Below, in pieces: positions 41,947 through 52,081 of a DNA stretch of 64,000 nucleotides. The DNA lies in contig OZ025674.1 in NCBI GenBank assembly GCA_964019335.1, positions 124,001 through 188,000 of the forward strand, written 5' to 3'. The stretch's first letter is position 1. Each line of letters opens with the position of its first letter. The notes beneath the pieces are model-generated. The model was not told the DNA's origin, searched no databases, and was given only the letters and a program-made list of their open reading frames with translations. A program made the translations under genes and the position numbers. The DNA comes from Diplonema japonicum. Lineage: Eukaryota; Euglenozoa; Diplonemea; Diplonemida; Diplonemidae.

Positions 41947-42483
41947 ATGACGGAAAACGATGGAAGTGCAAATATCATGGGCAACATGACTGTCTTTGTT
42001 GGCAACATCACATCTCCTACCGAATGGAATGCTGACACAAGCAACCTGGACGTCATTACAGTTTTGATATCCATTGCTGCAACTCTGGTAGCGGTGCTCT
42101 TGGCATGCTATTGTTGCACGAAACAAGAGAAAAGGGCAAATCGCGCAGAGAAGAAAAGCGTTTCTGCCATGAAAAGGCGGGCAAGCATCCTGGAGAGGGA
42201 AAAAGAAAGGGAAAAAGAGAAGGAAGGAGACATAGAGGCACCGCCAACAAGCCCTCCAATCGTGCCCCAAAAGAAAAAATATTCCCTCCCCGACAACCCC
42301 GTCATCGAGAGGAGGACCCCTCCCCCTCTTGACATACCCCCCACCTCTATCGGAGAAGAGCTTCGCCTCGACCCAGAAGACGGGCATTATTACAATCACA
42401 AATCGTTCATAGAGACCTATGACGATGGGGCGGCACGGTGGGAGGCAGTGCAGCACACTGCTATCTACGACAAGGTACCTTAG
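41947..42483 (+). CDS. Single-pass membrane protein with N-glycosylation sites
   Basis: 178 residues from the ATG at 41947; further upstream the frame is low complexity. The first ~40 residues are short and polar with NMT and NIT sequons. A strong membrane span follows (VITVLISIAATLVAVLLACY), then a Cys pair and basic stop-transfer (CCTKQEKRANR). The cytosolic part has a charged helix, a Pro-rich stretch (RRTPPPLDIPPTS) and a conserved-looking end (DPEDGHYYNHKSFIETY, then ARWEAV). A type III or I surface membrane protein is likely; the Cys pair may be acylated. Family unknown. Confidence 0.65.
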   Translation: MTENDGSANIMGNMTVFVGNITSPTEWNADTSNLDVITVLISIAATLVAVLLACYCCTKQEKRANRAEKKSVSAMKRRASILEREKEREKEKEGDIEAPPTSPPIVPQKKKYSLPDNPVIERRTPPPLDIPPTSIGEELRLDPEDGHYYNHKSFIETYDDGAARWEAVQHTAIYDKVP

Positions 42484-42833
42484 CGGTGAAGAAAGGTTTA
42501 TTATAAGTTAAGAATTTTGTTTCCCCCCCCCCCTTTTCAGAGAAAAAAGAAAAGGTGTGACCCCCCTCCCCCTGCCGCCGCGGAAGTAAGTCCTTTACAC
42601 GGCACAGATTATACAAGCTTATTATCAATTTTAGGGAGGAGAAAACAGAGGGGGGGGGGGGGGGGGGGGAGACAACTCATTACAAATCCTGTTTACACTG
42701 AGATTTCTTTTTTCTCTTCCCCCCCCCCTCTATTGCCGTTGTTAACCCGTTGTGACAGGGGGGAGGGGGGAGAAAAAAAGAGACAGGACGATAAAAATAT
42801 TAAAAAAAAGACAATAAAGAAATATATAAATCG
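42484..42833. other. Intergenic spacer
   Basis: Includes a C run, a G run of about 18 near 42651 and an A-rich leader before the secreted protein gene. No coding-like sequence. Confidence 0.55.
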
Positions 42834-43100
42834 ATGCGTGTCCTGAAGTTCTTCCTCCTCCTCTCCCTCTGGGTTGTCTCTGCCCTCTCCCAAGACTGCG
42901 GACGCGTGTGCACGCATGACCTCGACTGCAGTTCGACAGGAGACGGCACCTGTGGCATGTGTGCAGACAAAGTTTGCAAGTCCTCCTGTGGTGGTGCCTG
43001 TGTGCACGACGAGCAATGCGGGCACACATGCGGGACCTGCAACCCCTCCGACAAGGTCTGCATAAAGACCGCACCGCACAACGCTACTAAGAAAGGATAG
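42834..43100 (+). CDS. Secreted cysteine-rich protein (short paralogue)
   Basis: 88 residues. A classic signal peptide (MRVLKFFLLLSLWVVSALS) is followed by 13 Cys in motifs CGRVCTHDLDC, GTCGMC, CGGACVHDEQC and CGTCNPSDKVC. The same C-x3-C-x(D)-x2-C and CP/GxC module repeats five times in the next gene, so the two are tandem paralogues. One NAT sequon lies near the end. Probably disulphide-rich and secreted or cell-surface; function unknown. Confidence 0.78.
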   Translation: MRVLKFFLLLSLWVVSALSQDCGRVCTHDLDCSSTGDGTCGMCADKVCKSSCGGACVHDEQCGHTCGTCNPSDKVCIKTAPHNATKKG

Positions 43101-43227
43101 AAGACAAAAAAAAAAAGAAAAAAAAAAGATCTTTCCAGTTCTTTTTGTGTACACCTATTTCAGATTTATTTTCTTCTTTTTTTACTTTTTGTACCCCATC
43201 CATTCTATCCTCCCCACAGGTCCCTAT

Positions 43228-44334
43228 ATGTACGGGCGTCTTGCGCTTTTGCTGCTCCTGTTATCAAGCAGTGAAGGTAGTACATGTGGCAAGCCATGCG
43301 CCGTGGACGCAACGTGTGCCGGGGATGAGGAGTGCTTCCAATGCATCAAGCAAGGCGGGGAAGGGTTCTGTGGGGACGGGTGCGGCATGTACTGTGAACG
43401 CGATGCGCACTGCTTGACAGCAGCCTGCCCTGTCTGCAAGGGGAACATGTGCAGCAAACCCGACCTGCCCACACCCGCACCGACAAGAGGGAACCTTACG
43501 TGTGGTGATGTGTGCAGCACAGACCTGGAATGCTCCCTTGGAGAGTGCAACCAATGCGTGATATCCATAAACAGCAGTACCGGCCACTGTGGGGCTGGGT
43601 GCGGGATGAACTGCACCACCAACGCACACTGTGAGAACACTGCTTGTCCTTACTGCGACACATATCTGCACACGTGTCAAAAAGGAACGAAGCCGCCCTC
43701 GCCCCCCACCCCGCCAGGCCCCTCTGTGTGTGGGCTACAGTGTGTAGTTGACTCGGAATGTGGTGGGGAGTGCTTCCAGTGTATAAAACCAAACCCGAGC
43801 TCTATCGGTGCATGTGGCGACGGGTGTGGCATCAAATGCAGCAATGACACGCACTGCCTGAACCCTGTGTGTCCTGTGTGCAGCAACGAAACGGGTTTTT
43901 GCGTGGAAAGCAACGCCACCACGCCTGTTCCTACATCGGGGCATCTTACGTGCAACCAAGCGTGCAGCACTGATGGGGATTGCGACCCGAAATCTTATTG
44001 CAACAAGTGTGTCATCTTAGACCATAAAACAGAAGGTGTCTGCGGGGTGTCTTGTGGGCAGTTCTGCTCTGAAGACCGCCAGTGCGTCGACCCGCGGTGT
44101 GCTGTGTGCGACCGGAGTAGTAAGACATGCGAGGCTCCAGTCCCTCCACCTCCTTCCTCGAAATGTGACCAGCGCTGCACTGTGAATACCGACTGCACAG
44201 GTGCCTGCAAGCTATGCATGGCAGGTTACTGCAAACAGGGCTGTCACCAACCTTGCTTTACCAATATTGACTGTGGGGACCCTGGTTGTAATATTTGCAA
44301 CCCCGTCTCACGCACTTGTGCCATCCCTCCTTAG
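43228..44334 (+). CDS. Secreted protein with five cysteine-rich repeats
   Basis: 368 residues from the ATG at 43228, just after a strong acceptor (CTATCCTCCCCACAG at 43219). Signal peptide MYGRLALLLLLLSSSEG. Repeats of ~75-85 residues follow, each with CG-C-D-EC, CxxC, CGDGCG-C--D-HC and CPVC blocks: units start near CGKPCAVDATC, CGDVCSTDLEC, CGLQCVVDSEC, CNQACSTDGDC and CDQRCTVNTDC. Pro/Thr linkers (PTPAPTRG, PPSPPTPPGPS, TTPVPTSG) separate them and many NxS/T sequons are present. A surface or secreted adhesin-like or matrix protein is likely by layout; ligand unknown. Confidence 0.8.
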   Translation: MYGRLALLLLLLSSSEGSTCGKPCAVDATCAGDEECFQCIKQGGEGFCGDGCGMYCERDAHCLTAACPVCKGNMCSKPDLPTPAPTRGNLTCGDVCSTDLECSLGECNQCVISINSSTGHCGAGCGMNCTTNAHCENTACPYCDTYLHTCQKGTKPPSPPTPPGPSVCGLQCVVDSECGGECFQCIKPNPSSIGACGDGCGIKCSNDTHCLNPVCPVCSNETGFCVESNATTPVPTSGHLTCNQACSTDGDCDPKSYCNKCVILDHKTEGVCGVSCGQFCSEDRQCVDPRCAVCDRSSKTCEAPVPPPPSSKCDQRCTVNTDCTGACKLCMAGYCKQGCHQPCFTNIDCGDPGCNICNPVSRTCAIPP

Positions 44335-44768
44335 CAGGCAGGGGGCTTTGCCACTTTTCTCCCGTTCCGTCCCACCCCGCCCCCCCCCCTTTTTTTTCCG
44401 TAGTCTTCGCTCAGAAAGAAAAGAAGAAAGAGAATTTTTCTTTCCCCCACTTATACGGGGATTTAAGTTGTGCGTAGGGATGCCCATGCCCATACTTCAC
44501 GCTATTTCCTTTTCTAGGCTTTATTGACTTAAAGACAACAGCGAAACGCGCAGCACCTTTCTTTTTTGTTTCTTTTTTTTTTTTTTTTCTTTTGTTACCC
44601 AACGCACGTTGTGAAGGTGCTCGCCAATAAATAAGTAAAAAAAAAAAACACGTACCCTTTCTTCTATTTTCGTATGTTTTCTCAAAATGCCCCGCGTTTA
44701 ATTAAAAAAAAAAATACTTCTTACTTTTTTTTTTTTTTTACAGCGCACGAAAAAAAAAAAAAAAAAAG
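44335..44768. other. Intergenic spacer
   Basis: T and A tracts with a pyrimidine/AG region (T run then ACAG near 44742) before an A-rich leader. No gene is seen. Confidence 0.55.
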
Positions 44769-45506
44769 ATGAAGACGTTCGTCATAGCGGCCAGCATGCT
44801 GCTCACCGTAGCGGCGCAGCAGAACAACACACAGCACGCTTGTTGGAAGAAGTCGCACCCGAGGGGTGTTGGGAAGCCATTAGATGCATGCGCCCCTGGG
44901 CTTGTAAAGGACGCAGCGCTGTGCTATGTACCCTGCCAGGCAAACTACACTGGTGACGGTCCTGTGTGCTGGGAGAACTGCCCGCCCGGGTGGCACAACA
45001 CTGGTGCGACGTGCATGATCCCCGAGAAGATCATCTCTGCGAACAACACCGCGTGCCCTTGGTACGACGAGTGCGGGCTGACCTTCGCGAAGGGGTGCTC
45101 GACCTGCCCTCCCAACGAAGGGTACCACAACGACGGCTGCACTTGTCGTAGACCTATGAAGTCGTTTGCAAAGAAGTCCTACGGCCGTGGTGTTGGGAAG
45201 CCCATGGTGTGCAAACCTGATGAACAGGAACAAGGCGCTCTGTGCTACAAGCTGTGCCCTAACGGATCCATCGGCGACGGCCCGGTGTGTTGGGACCCTT
45301 GTCCTGCTACCAACCCTGTCCACTGTGCTGGCACCATGTGCGGCGTTCCAGGGTTCGACTGCTCTGAGGAGGTGAAGAACGACCTGGGCGACCTTCTGAA
45401 GGACATTGTCGCGTGCAGCACGCCCGACAACCTGAAGGCGTGTCTCGATGACATCGCTAAGACGGCAAAGACCTTCGCCATGGACGGCATCTGCCCGGGG
45501 CCGTGA
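44769..45506 (+). CDS. Secreted cysteine-rich protein with GPVCW repeats
   Basis: 245 residues. Signal peptide MKTFVIAASMLLTVAAQ. Two copies of an ~45-residue module: RGVGKPLDACAPG, ALCYVPC, GDGPVCWENCPPGW, and later GRGVGKPMVCKPDE, ALCYKLCP, GDGPVCWDPCP. A Cys-rich segment (CPWYDECGLTFAKGCSTCPP) lies between. The CY-C--GY-G-GPVCW-CP pattern is known from secreted proteins of several protists, without a defined role. The C-terminal ~50 residues are helical with two Cys. It differs from the two preceding Cys-rich genes but makes this a three-gene secretory cluster. Confidence 0.78.
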   Translation: MKTFVIAASMLLTVAAQQNNTQHACWKKSHPRGVGKPLDACAPGLVKDAALCYVPCQANYTGDGPVCWENCPPGWHNTGATCMIPEKIISANNTACPWYDECGLTFAKGCSTCPPNEGYHNDGCTCRRPMKSFAKKSYGRGVGKPMVCKPDEQEQGALCYKLCPNGSIGDGPVCWDPCPATNPVHCAGTMCGVPGFDCSEEVKNDLGDLLKDIVACSTPDNLKACLDDIAKTAKTFAMDGICPGP

Positions 45507-45713
45507 GCTACCCTCCCCCTCCCTTATACATGGTGATGATACGCAGTGATGAGAAACGAGAAGGCGCACCTGTTTCATAAATATGCCATTCCCCTGTCCG
45601 GTATCATGTTTAGTGAATTTTCAAAGGAAAGGGGAGGAAAATAAATTCTCTCCCCTTTTTATTTTTTCAACTCAGCAATATTCCATACATGCTTTCAGTG
45701 CTGCGCGTATCAG

Positions 45714-45744
<31 letters not shown>

Positions 45745-46009
45745 ACACCTGAAGGCTATGTTGCGATATCCAAAACTTTTATTCCTTTTTTTTTTTATTG
45801 TGCGTGAAAACGGGGGGGCAGAGGTTGGTCCCAGGAGGGTCAACCCACCTCACTTTTTACATTCTTTTTTTCCCTCCCTCTTTCTTTCTTCTTCTTCTTT
45901 TTTTTTTTTTCCCCGTGTAAAAGCGTCTCCGAGTGTGGTTTGTCTCGATCTTTTTTTTCTTTCTTTCCCCCCTCTTTCCAGTTGCTATTTTGTACACACA
46001 AGGAGGATC
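45507..46009. other. Intergenic spacer
   Basis: T runs at about 45715-45740 and 45899-45910 and a pyrimidine stretch ending CTTTCCAG at 45981, a likely acceptor for the next gene. Confidence 0.55.
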
Positions 46010-46483
46010 ATGGCGAATGGAGGGACCGAGAACATGAAGTACTGGGCAGCGCATCCACCGAAGTCTGTGGAAGATTGCGGAGTGGTGCTGAGCGCGTTGT
46101 GTAGAGAAGTGCTTGCGTTACAAAGCATGGACGACAGGGTCAGGAGGCTGGAGGGGAAGGTAGATTTGGTGAGGGAAAGCCCCCCACCGCCCACAACACC
46201 TGTTTCCAAAAACTATGATGCCTTTAGGACTGGCCCTCCCGACTTGGACAAGCGAGACATGTCTCCCTCTAGGCTTCCCACTCCTTTACCTACACCGAGC
46301 CGGCAATACACTCAGGCTATTTCTACACCGCTCCCTGTTCATAAATATTGTCCTGAGCTCCCTACTCCACTCTCTCAAGTACGGCTCAACGAGCCTTCTC
46401 CTGGTTACCGAAAACCTCGAATCTTCCCGACGTCCCGTAACACTTCGCGGACCCGCCACTACTGGTCTGTTAGCGATTGTTAA
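46010..46483 (+). CDS. Unknown Pro-rich protein, 157 aa
   Basis: Starts MANGGTENMKYWAAH 29 nt after a TTTCCAG acceptor. Residues ~20-55 are a short coiled coil (VVLSALCREVLALQSMDDRVRRLEGKV as several heptads). The rest is Pro/Ser/Thr-rich with PTPLPTPS repeats, probably disordered, ending in a basic/aromatic tail (SRTRHYWSVSDC). Position directly before the BILBO1-like gene may be meaningful for cytoskeletal function, but gene arrays of this type rarely group by pathway. No family is recognised. Confidence 0.6.
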   Translation: MANGGTENMKYWAAHPPKSVEDCGVVLSALCREVLALQSMDDRVRRLEGKVDLVRESPPPPTTPVSKNYDAFRTGPPDLDKRDMSPSRLPTPLPTPSRQYTQAISTPLPVHKYCPELPTPLSQVRLNEPSPGYRKPRIFPTSRNTSRTRHYWSVSDC

Positions 46484-46660
46484 TGTTTGTAGATTTTTTT
46501 TTTTTTTTTTTCTTTTTTTTTTTCTGTATTCCTTTTGTATACTTCCCTTTTTTTTAAAAAAAAAAACTTTTTTTTTTTTGTTTTGATTTGTTTTTCATTT
46601 ACGTCATACTCTGACACAGGCAGTAACACAAAAAAAAAAAGAGAAAAAAAAGAAGGGAAG

Positions 46661-48583
46661 ATGGTATTCACCATTCTCGCAGCCGTTGACTTCCACCAGA
46701 AGGTGAACTTCGAGTTCAACTTCCCCGCCACTCCCACCATCGCGGAGCTGCGAGAGAGGCTGGAGGCTACGCTGACCACCGAAGCGGCACTCAGGAGGCC
46801 CGCAGGGATGCCTGTGACTCACTTCTCAATCCACCGAATTCAAGTGTTCGACGAGAGAATGGAGATGTGGGTCGATCTTGTGTCCAGCAGCCAGCTGGCA
46901 GACTACTGCCAGATTTATGTTTTCCAGAGAGAGAGCCCCTGGCACAAGGACACGCCGGGGAGGATCCCACCTCCCATCAGGCCGTCCCAGATTCAGCAGC
47001 AGGTCCCTATTCAGCACTTCACACCGAGCCCTTACTCCCCTTCGTCGCCCCTTCCCATCATGGAGACCTCTATCCCCCGCCACACGGTCCCTGCCCCGGC
47101 ACCTGTCGCCGCCTTCTCCGCTTCTCCCTACCGCCCTGTTCCCGTCTCCCCTCCCGTCGACACTCCTAACGTCCGAGGCCTGAGCCCCCCTCGCGTGCAC
47201 GCCGCCCTTGATTACACCGCACCCGAGAGCATGGCCCCTGAGGTCATCACGCACTCTGAGAAGGTACGTGTCGTCTTCGACGAGCTGGACCAGAGGAAGG
47301 CACGCTCTATTTCCTCCGAAGACTGGAACACCGTCTTCTTGAAGCTGCGCCTCAACGTGCCCGACGGCCCCTTCACCGAGGAGACGATCAGCGACCTCTT
47401 CTACAAGAAGGCCGACAGGAACGAGGACTCCTACGTCTCCTTCTCTGAGTTCCAGCTGTTCTGCGAGATGTACCCCAAGCTGCTCGACTCCCTATACTTC
47501 AGGTGCAGGGACCAAGTGCACCACGACTCAAGGAAGGGAAACATGGAGTCTGCTAGGGGCTTGCAAGACGAGCTTGTGAAGAGGAAGGACGACTCGCAGC
47601 AGGAACTGGACGATGCAGAGGCGGGTGTTGCCGCAGCGCAGCAGAACGAAGAGGCGGCTGCCGGTGCTGTGGAAGCGGCGAAGGACATCGAGAAAGACGC
47701 CAGGTATGAAGATGGAATGGACAGCAACACACCACAGGGCTGCAAAGGACAGTGCGCATGGCGAGACTGAGGAGGTTCGTTCCCGCCTTCGCGAGGCACA
47801 GGGGGACCGCGACAGGGCAAAAGAGAACGTGAGGCAGAAGGACACATCGCTGCGCGGTGCCCAACGAGGTGTCGACACTTCTGTGAAGAAGCTCAAGAAC
47901 CAGGAGTCCGAACTGGACAAGGCCAGGAAGGAGCTGGAACGCCTCCAGAGACTTGTCGAGCAGCAGCTCAAAGAAGTGGAGAGGCAGGAGGGGCTTGTCA
48001 ACGACGCTGGGCTGGGCATCGAAAACGCAAAGGCGAAGGTGGACGAACACGAGGCGGCAAAGGGGCAGTCGGAGGAGGAACTTGCTGGTGCCCAGGGTAA
48101 CGTGCAGGGGGTTGAGGACGAGCTGAAGATTGCAATGGACCATGAGCAGAGCCAAACACAGGCACACAGAGACGCCACGAAGGAGGTCAACCAGGCGCAG
48201 ACCCACAAGTCGCATGAAGACCAGGAATTGTCTAAGGCCAGGTACGAAAGAAAACCACATACAACACATTCACATACCACCACAGAGCGAAGGAAGTTCA
48301 AAAGAAGGCAGCACTTGAAAGGGCGAACCGAGCGCTTGAGGACCATGACAAGGTCGTGGAGGCTCTTGAGAACAAAGACAGAGAACTTGAAGACCGTCGC
48401 GCACAAGAGGAGGCGAGAGAGAATGAGCTGCTGGAACAGGAAGTCAGGCTAAGGGAACAACGTGAGTGCATGGAAAAGAAGGAGGAAGCTCTCCGGAACG
48501 CGCACCAGGACTTCACTACTGACGCAGGTCGTTCGTCCCCACTGCGCCAGCGCACCTCTTACCCCACCAACCTCTCGGCTTGA
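46661..48583 (+). CDS. BILBO1: BILBO1-like flagellar pocket collar protein (3 exons)
   Basis: Exons 46661..47703, 47738..48241 and 48286..48583 encode 614 residues. Introns are 34 nt (GTATGA..ACACCACAG) and 44 nt (GTACGA..ACCACAG). The layout matches trypanosome BILBO1 (about 590 residues). A ubiquitin-like N-terminal domain (~1-105) ends with WVDLVSSSQLADYCQIYVFQ and WHKD. A Pro-rich linker follows, then two EF-hands (loop 1 ~207-218, degenerate; loop 2 DRNEDSYVSFSE, 252-263, canonical), then a coiled coil from ~285 to ~595. BILBO1 polymerises into the collar at the flagellar pocket neck and is essential for pocket formation. Orthology is inferred from domain order and the N-terminal motif; another EF-hand coiled-coil paralogue is the alternative. 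Confidence 0.7.
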
Positions 48584-48875
48584 GAGACATGTTAGACCTC
48601 TCCCTTGTCCCGCCACTTGTAGTAAACAGATTCTCACTCCTATTCCCCCCTCCCCTCCCCTCCCTCCGCACAATCCCCTATTGTTATCTTGTAGTAATTT
48701 TCTTTTTTTTTCTTTTAATCCCTGTTTACCCTCGCCCCTTCCCTTTCCCCTTTAGTCTTCGTTTTTTTATCTCTTTTTTTTTTTGGTAACGAAAAAAAAA
48801 AAAAAAAGAAAACGTGTTTCCCTTATTCTCTCTTCTCTTGTATAACTGTCTCCCGTTTAAGCTCCTTCCCCTTCT

Positions 48876-48909
<34 letters not shown>

Positions 48910-49071
48910 CCATTGTTGTTTTTTGTTTTTTCTTTTTCTCTTCTTTTTCTTGTTCCACCCTCTTTTGTTTTTATTTATTTATTTATTTTCTTCTGCTTCT
49001 TCCCAGCTGTGTCTCCCCCCCCCCCCCCCGAAAAACCACAAAATTAAATCAGAAAAAAAAAAAAGAAAAAA
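48584..49071. other. Intergenic spacer, pyrimidine-rich
   Basis: Almost entirely C/T, with a T run of about 31 (48879-48909), and TTCCCAG near 49006 as a possible acceptor before the GH28 gene. No gene is seen. Confidence 0.6.
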
Positions 49072-50379
49072 ATGTTGAAACTAACAGCGATGGTGGCCAT
49101 CATAACGGCAGCGGCCGTTGAGGGAAAGGAACTGAGCATCGTTGATTTCGGTGCAGTGATGACAGACAGGGAGGGGTACGTCAACAGGGACGCGCTTCAA
49201 CACGCCATGGGGAACGCAACGGCTGCCGACGTAGTAGTGGTACCAGAGGGCGACTGGTACGCCTTGGGCGGCGCGAGCATATCTGGGAAACCAAAAATAA
49301 GCCTCGAGCTCCGCGGGTGGCTAAGGGCCGTTGACAACATCGACAACTGGCCCTTAACCGGCACAACATATAACCCGTTCATCAATTTCGGACCACAAAT
49401 CACCGTCAACATGACTGGCCAAGGAGGAATCGACGGTCAGGGCGTCAAATGGTGGAACATATGGATAGTTGACCCGCCGCATTTGACAAGACCGAAGCTT
49501 ATAGTTTGCTATCAATGTGTCAATTCGACCTTCGCAGGCTTCACGATGCACAACAGCCCGAGCTACCACCTCGATTGCGAAGATGTCAAAAATGTCGAGA
49601 TTGCAAATGTGACTGTTCTTGTAGACAGGGCGGAGATGAAGGCTGTTAAAGCTAAGCGGTTAACCACAACTGAACCGGAGGATCTGAACACAGATGGTTT
49701 CGATGTGTCTGGTACCAACGTGTACATTCACGATTGTTACGTGCAGAATGATGACGATTCCATCGCGGTGAAGCCCTGCAGCAGGGAGTGCGTTCACGCG
49801 GACTGCAGTGAAAACATGGTTTTCGAAAGAAACACGCTCATCGGCGTCGGAGCCACCATCGGTTCGGTACCCCCTTCCCCTCACGTGAATTGTGTACGCA
49901 ACATAACCTTCCGTGACATTAAAATGCCCGGAACCGGGAAAGGGATTTATATTAAATCGAACCCGAGGTGTCAGAAAAACTACACCAGTATTATTCAGGA
50001 TGTTTTGTATGAACGGGTGGAGATAATCGAGCCAGCGTGGTGGGCTATATGGATCGGGCCTCAGCAGATGCACGAGCCGGGGCAGTCGTTGGGCGATAGA
50101 TGTGCGTTGACTTACCCCATCGACCCGCACTGTCCCACGCAGGGTTGCACGACGTTCAAGAATATAGTGCTGAAGGATATTGTCATCAGGAAGCCGTTGC
50201 TGTCGCCTGGGGTCGTTATGGGGAATGCATCAAACCCCATGACCGTTACTTTTGATAATGTCACGGTGGTGGATGGCCCGACCGGTGGGAAATTCCCGTT
50301 TGGCAACGAGTACGAGTGCAAGCACACCAGCATGATCGTCAAGGGGGGCACACATCCCGCGCCACGTTGTTCTGTGTAG
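49072..50379 (+). CDS. Secreted GH28 (polygalacturonase-family) glycoside hydrolase
   Basis: 435 residues. Signal peptide MLKLTAMVAIITAAAVEG, then a right-handed beta-helix pattern. GH28 motifs in order: NTDGFDV (206-212), QNDDDSIAVK (225-234) with the paired catalytic Asp, then IGVGATIGS where GHG-S-IGS is expected, and GIYIKS where RIK is expected. So the Asp set is present but the conserved His and Arg are replaced. Family members cleave pectin (polygalacturonan, rhamnogalacturonan). Altered specificity or reduced activity is possible. Pectin-degrading CAZymes have been described for diplonemids, which fits. Many NxT sequons support secretion. Confidence 0.85.
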   Translation: MLKLTAMVAIITAAAVEGKELSIVDFGAVMTDREGYVNRDALQHAMGNATAADVVVVPEGDWYALGGASISGKPKISLELRGWLRAVDNIDNWPLTGTTYNPFINFGPQITVNMTGQGGIDGQGVKWWNIWIVDPPHLTRPKLIVCYQCVNSTFAGFTMHNSPSYHLDCEDVKNVEIANVTVLVDRAEMKAVKAKRLTTTEPEDLNTDGFDVSGTNVYIHDCYVQNDDDSIAVKPCSRECVHADCSENMVFERNTLIGVGATIGSVPPSPHVNCVRNITFRDIKMPGTGKGIYIKSNPRCQKNYTSIIQDVLYERVEIIEPAWWAIWIGPQQMHEPGQSLGDRCALTYPIDPHCPTQGCTTFKNIVLKDIVIRKPLLSPGVVMGNASNPMTVTFDNVTVVDGPTGGKFPFGNEYECKHTSMIVKGGTHPAPRCSV

Positions 50380-50654
50380 TATAAAAATATGTTTTTTTTT
50401 TTTTTTTTTTTTTTTTTTTGCCTATTTCAGAGTGATCGCTTACCAGGCGATCCAGACGACACGAACGTTTTTTTTTTTTTTTTTTTTTTTTTTTTGTTCC
50501 CCTTTCTCTCTCCTTTTTGTTTCTGAAAAAAATTTTTTTTTTTTTTTTTTTTCCCTGTTGTTTTCAGGGATTTTTTTACGGAACTGTATTTTTGCAAGAA
50601 AATATATATAAAAAAAAATAATAATAAAAAGGGAAATAAAAAAAATATATAAAA
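50380..50654. other. Intergenic spacer with T runs
   Basis: Two T runs of about 26-28 nt, a pyrimidine/AG candidate (GCCTATTTCAG near 50430) and A-rich leader DNA before the Alba gene. Confidence 0.55.
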
Positions 50655-51755
50655 ATGGCTGGTGAAAAGATTGACACCACCAAGTACCGCAAAGTAAAGA
50701 AGGAGAGAGATGAGGAGGAGGCAAAGCCCGACGGTGAAATTCGTGTGAGGTATTTTAAAAAACAAAAAAAAAAAAGAAAGAAAAAAAAAAATACAGTTCC
50801 AAAGAGGATTCAGTTACTGTTATCAAAGGGGGGATTAAACTGCTAAAGGAAGATGGCCACAGAACACTTACCATTAAGGGCCTCGGTGCTGGTATGGGAA
50901 AAAAAAAAGAAAAAAAAAAAAAAAAAAACCCCACACCCACCCAGTCGTGTCAAAGACAATCACTGTTGCTGAAATGATAAAAAGAAGGGTGAAGGGCCTC
51001 CACCAGATTACGGCGCTTGAGCCCACTGTGATCGTTGACAAGTACGTCGCAAAGGATGAGCCTGCGGTATGTGATTTTCTACAAAAAGAAAAAAAAAAAA
51101 AAAATAGGAGGGCGAGGAACCCCTTCCCGAAAAGTCGGTGGAGCGTACGGTGCACCTTATGGAGATCACCTTGTCTCTTGACGAACTTGACACCTCGAAC
51201 CTCGGCTACCAGCCTCCACTCCCTGAGGAGGAGGTCGAAGAGGATGCGGAAATAAACCTCCCCTCCGAGAGGAAAAGCGTTGCAAAGAGAGGCGAAAGAA
51301 AGGGCGGTAGAAGGGAAACCTCCAGGGGCGGTAGGGGCAGCTCCACCAGAGGCGGTAGGGGCAGGGGCGGTGCCGCCACAAGAGAGACGAACTCCTTCGG
51401 CAGAGGAGGCAAGGGACAAGGCAAATCCGGTGGCAAATCGGGCAAAGGCGGAAAGGGTGGCAAGAAAGGCTCCAAGGGAAGCAAAGGGTCCGACAGCGAC
51501 TACTCAAAGAGGGACTACCGTTCGTCTGGCTACGGGTACAACAGCACTCACAGCAGAACTTCCTACCCTTCGTACGGCCGTAGGGATGAATATTCCCAGG
51601 GCTACGGCGGCGGCTACTCCCGATACAACGATAGGCCCCAGTACGAAAGTGGGAAGGGTTACGGAGGTGACCGTTACCAGTCTAACAGGAGGGCCTACCC
51701 CGATACCTCCAGGGGGTACGCGTACGATGACTACTACAACCGCCCTTCTTACTAG
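50655..51755 (+). CDS. Alba-domain RGG-box RNA-binding protein (4 exons)
   Basis: Exons 50655..50749, 50797..50891, 50945..51066 and 51108..51755 encode 319 residues. Introns are 47, 53 and 41 nt, starting GTATTT, GTATGG and GTATGT, and each is largely A-rich. Spliced residues ~25-85 form an Alba domain: GEIRVSSKEDSVTVIKGGI, LTIKGLGAVVSKTITVAEM, IKRRVKGLHQITAL. The C-terminal half is RGG/GGR-rich then Tyr/Arg/Ser/Gly-rich (RGGRGSSTRGGRGRGG, YGGGYSRYNDRPQY). The layout equals trypanosome ALBA3/ALBA4, cytoplasmic regulators of mRNA stability and translation. The domain is split by three introns, so it cannot be read without splicing. Confidence 0.88.
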
Positions 51756-52026
51756 GTGAATAGTTTTTTTTTTCTTTTCCGTTTATAGTCGGATTAAAAA
51801 AGAGGGGGGGGGGGGGGGAGAAGTGTTTTTTCTTTTCATAAAGTGTTTTTTTTTCTTTTTTCTTACACAACCCTCCCCCAGCTCCAATACAAAAACCTTT
51901 TGAAGAAAAAAAAAATTATGTTTATTGAAGGAGAAAGGTCTACCACCACCCCAGCTTTTCTTTTCTCCCCTCCCCCCGAAACAGTTTTTGTGAACAAAAA
52001 AAAGATGACAAATGTGCGGGCTAAGT

Positions 52027-52081
<55 letters not shown>

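Noticed and set aside
47528-48406. 292-codon - strand frame (Leu/Ser/Cys-rich)
   Set aside because: Complement of the Glu/Lys/Ala-rich coiled coil of the BILBO1-like gene; such shadows are common opposite coiled coils.
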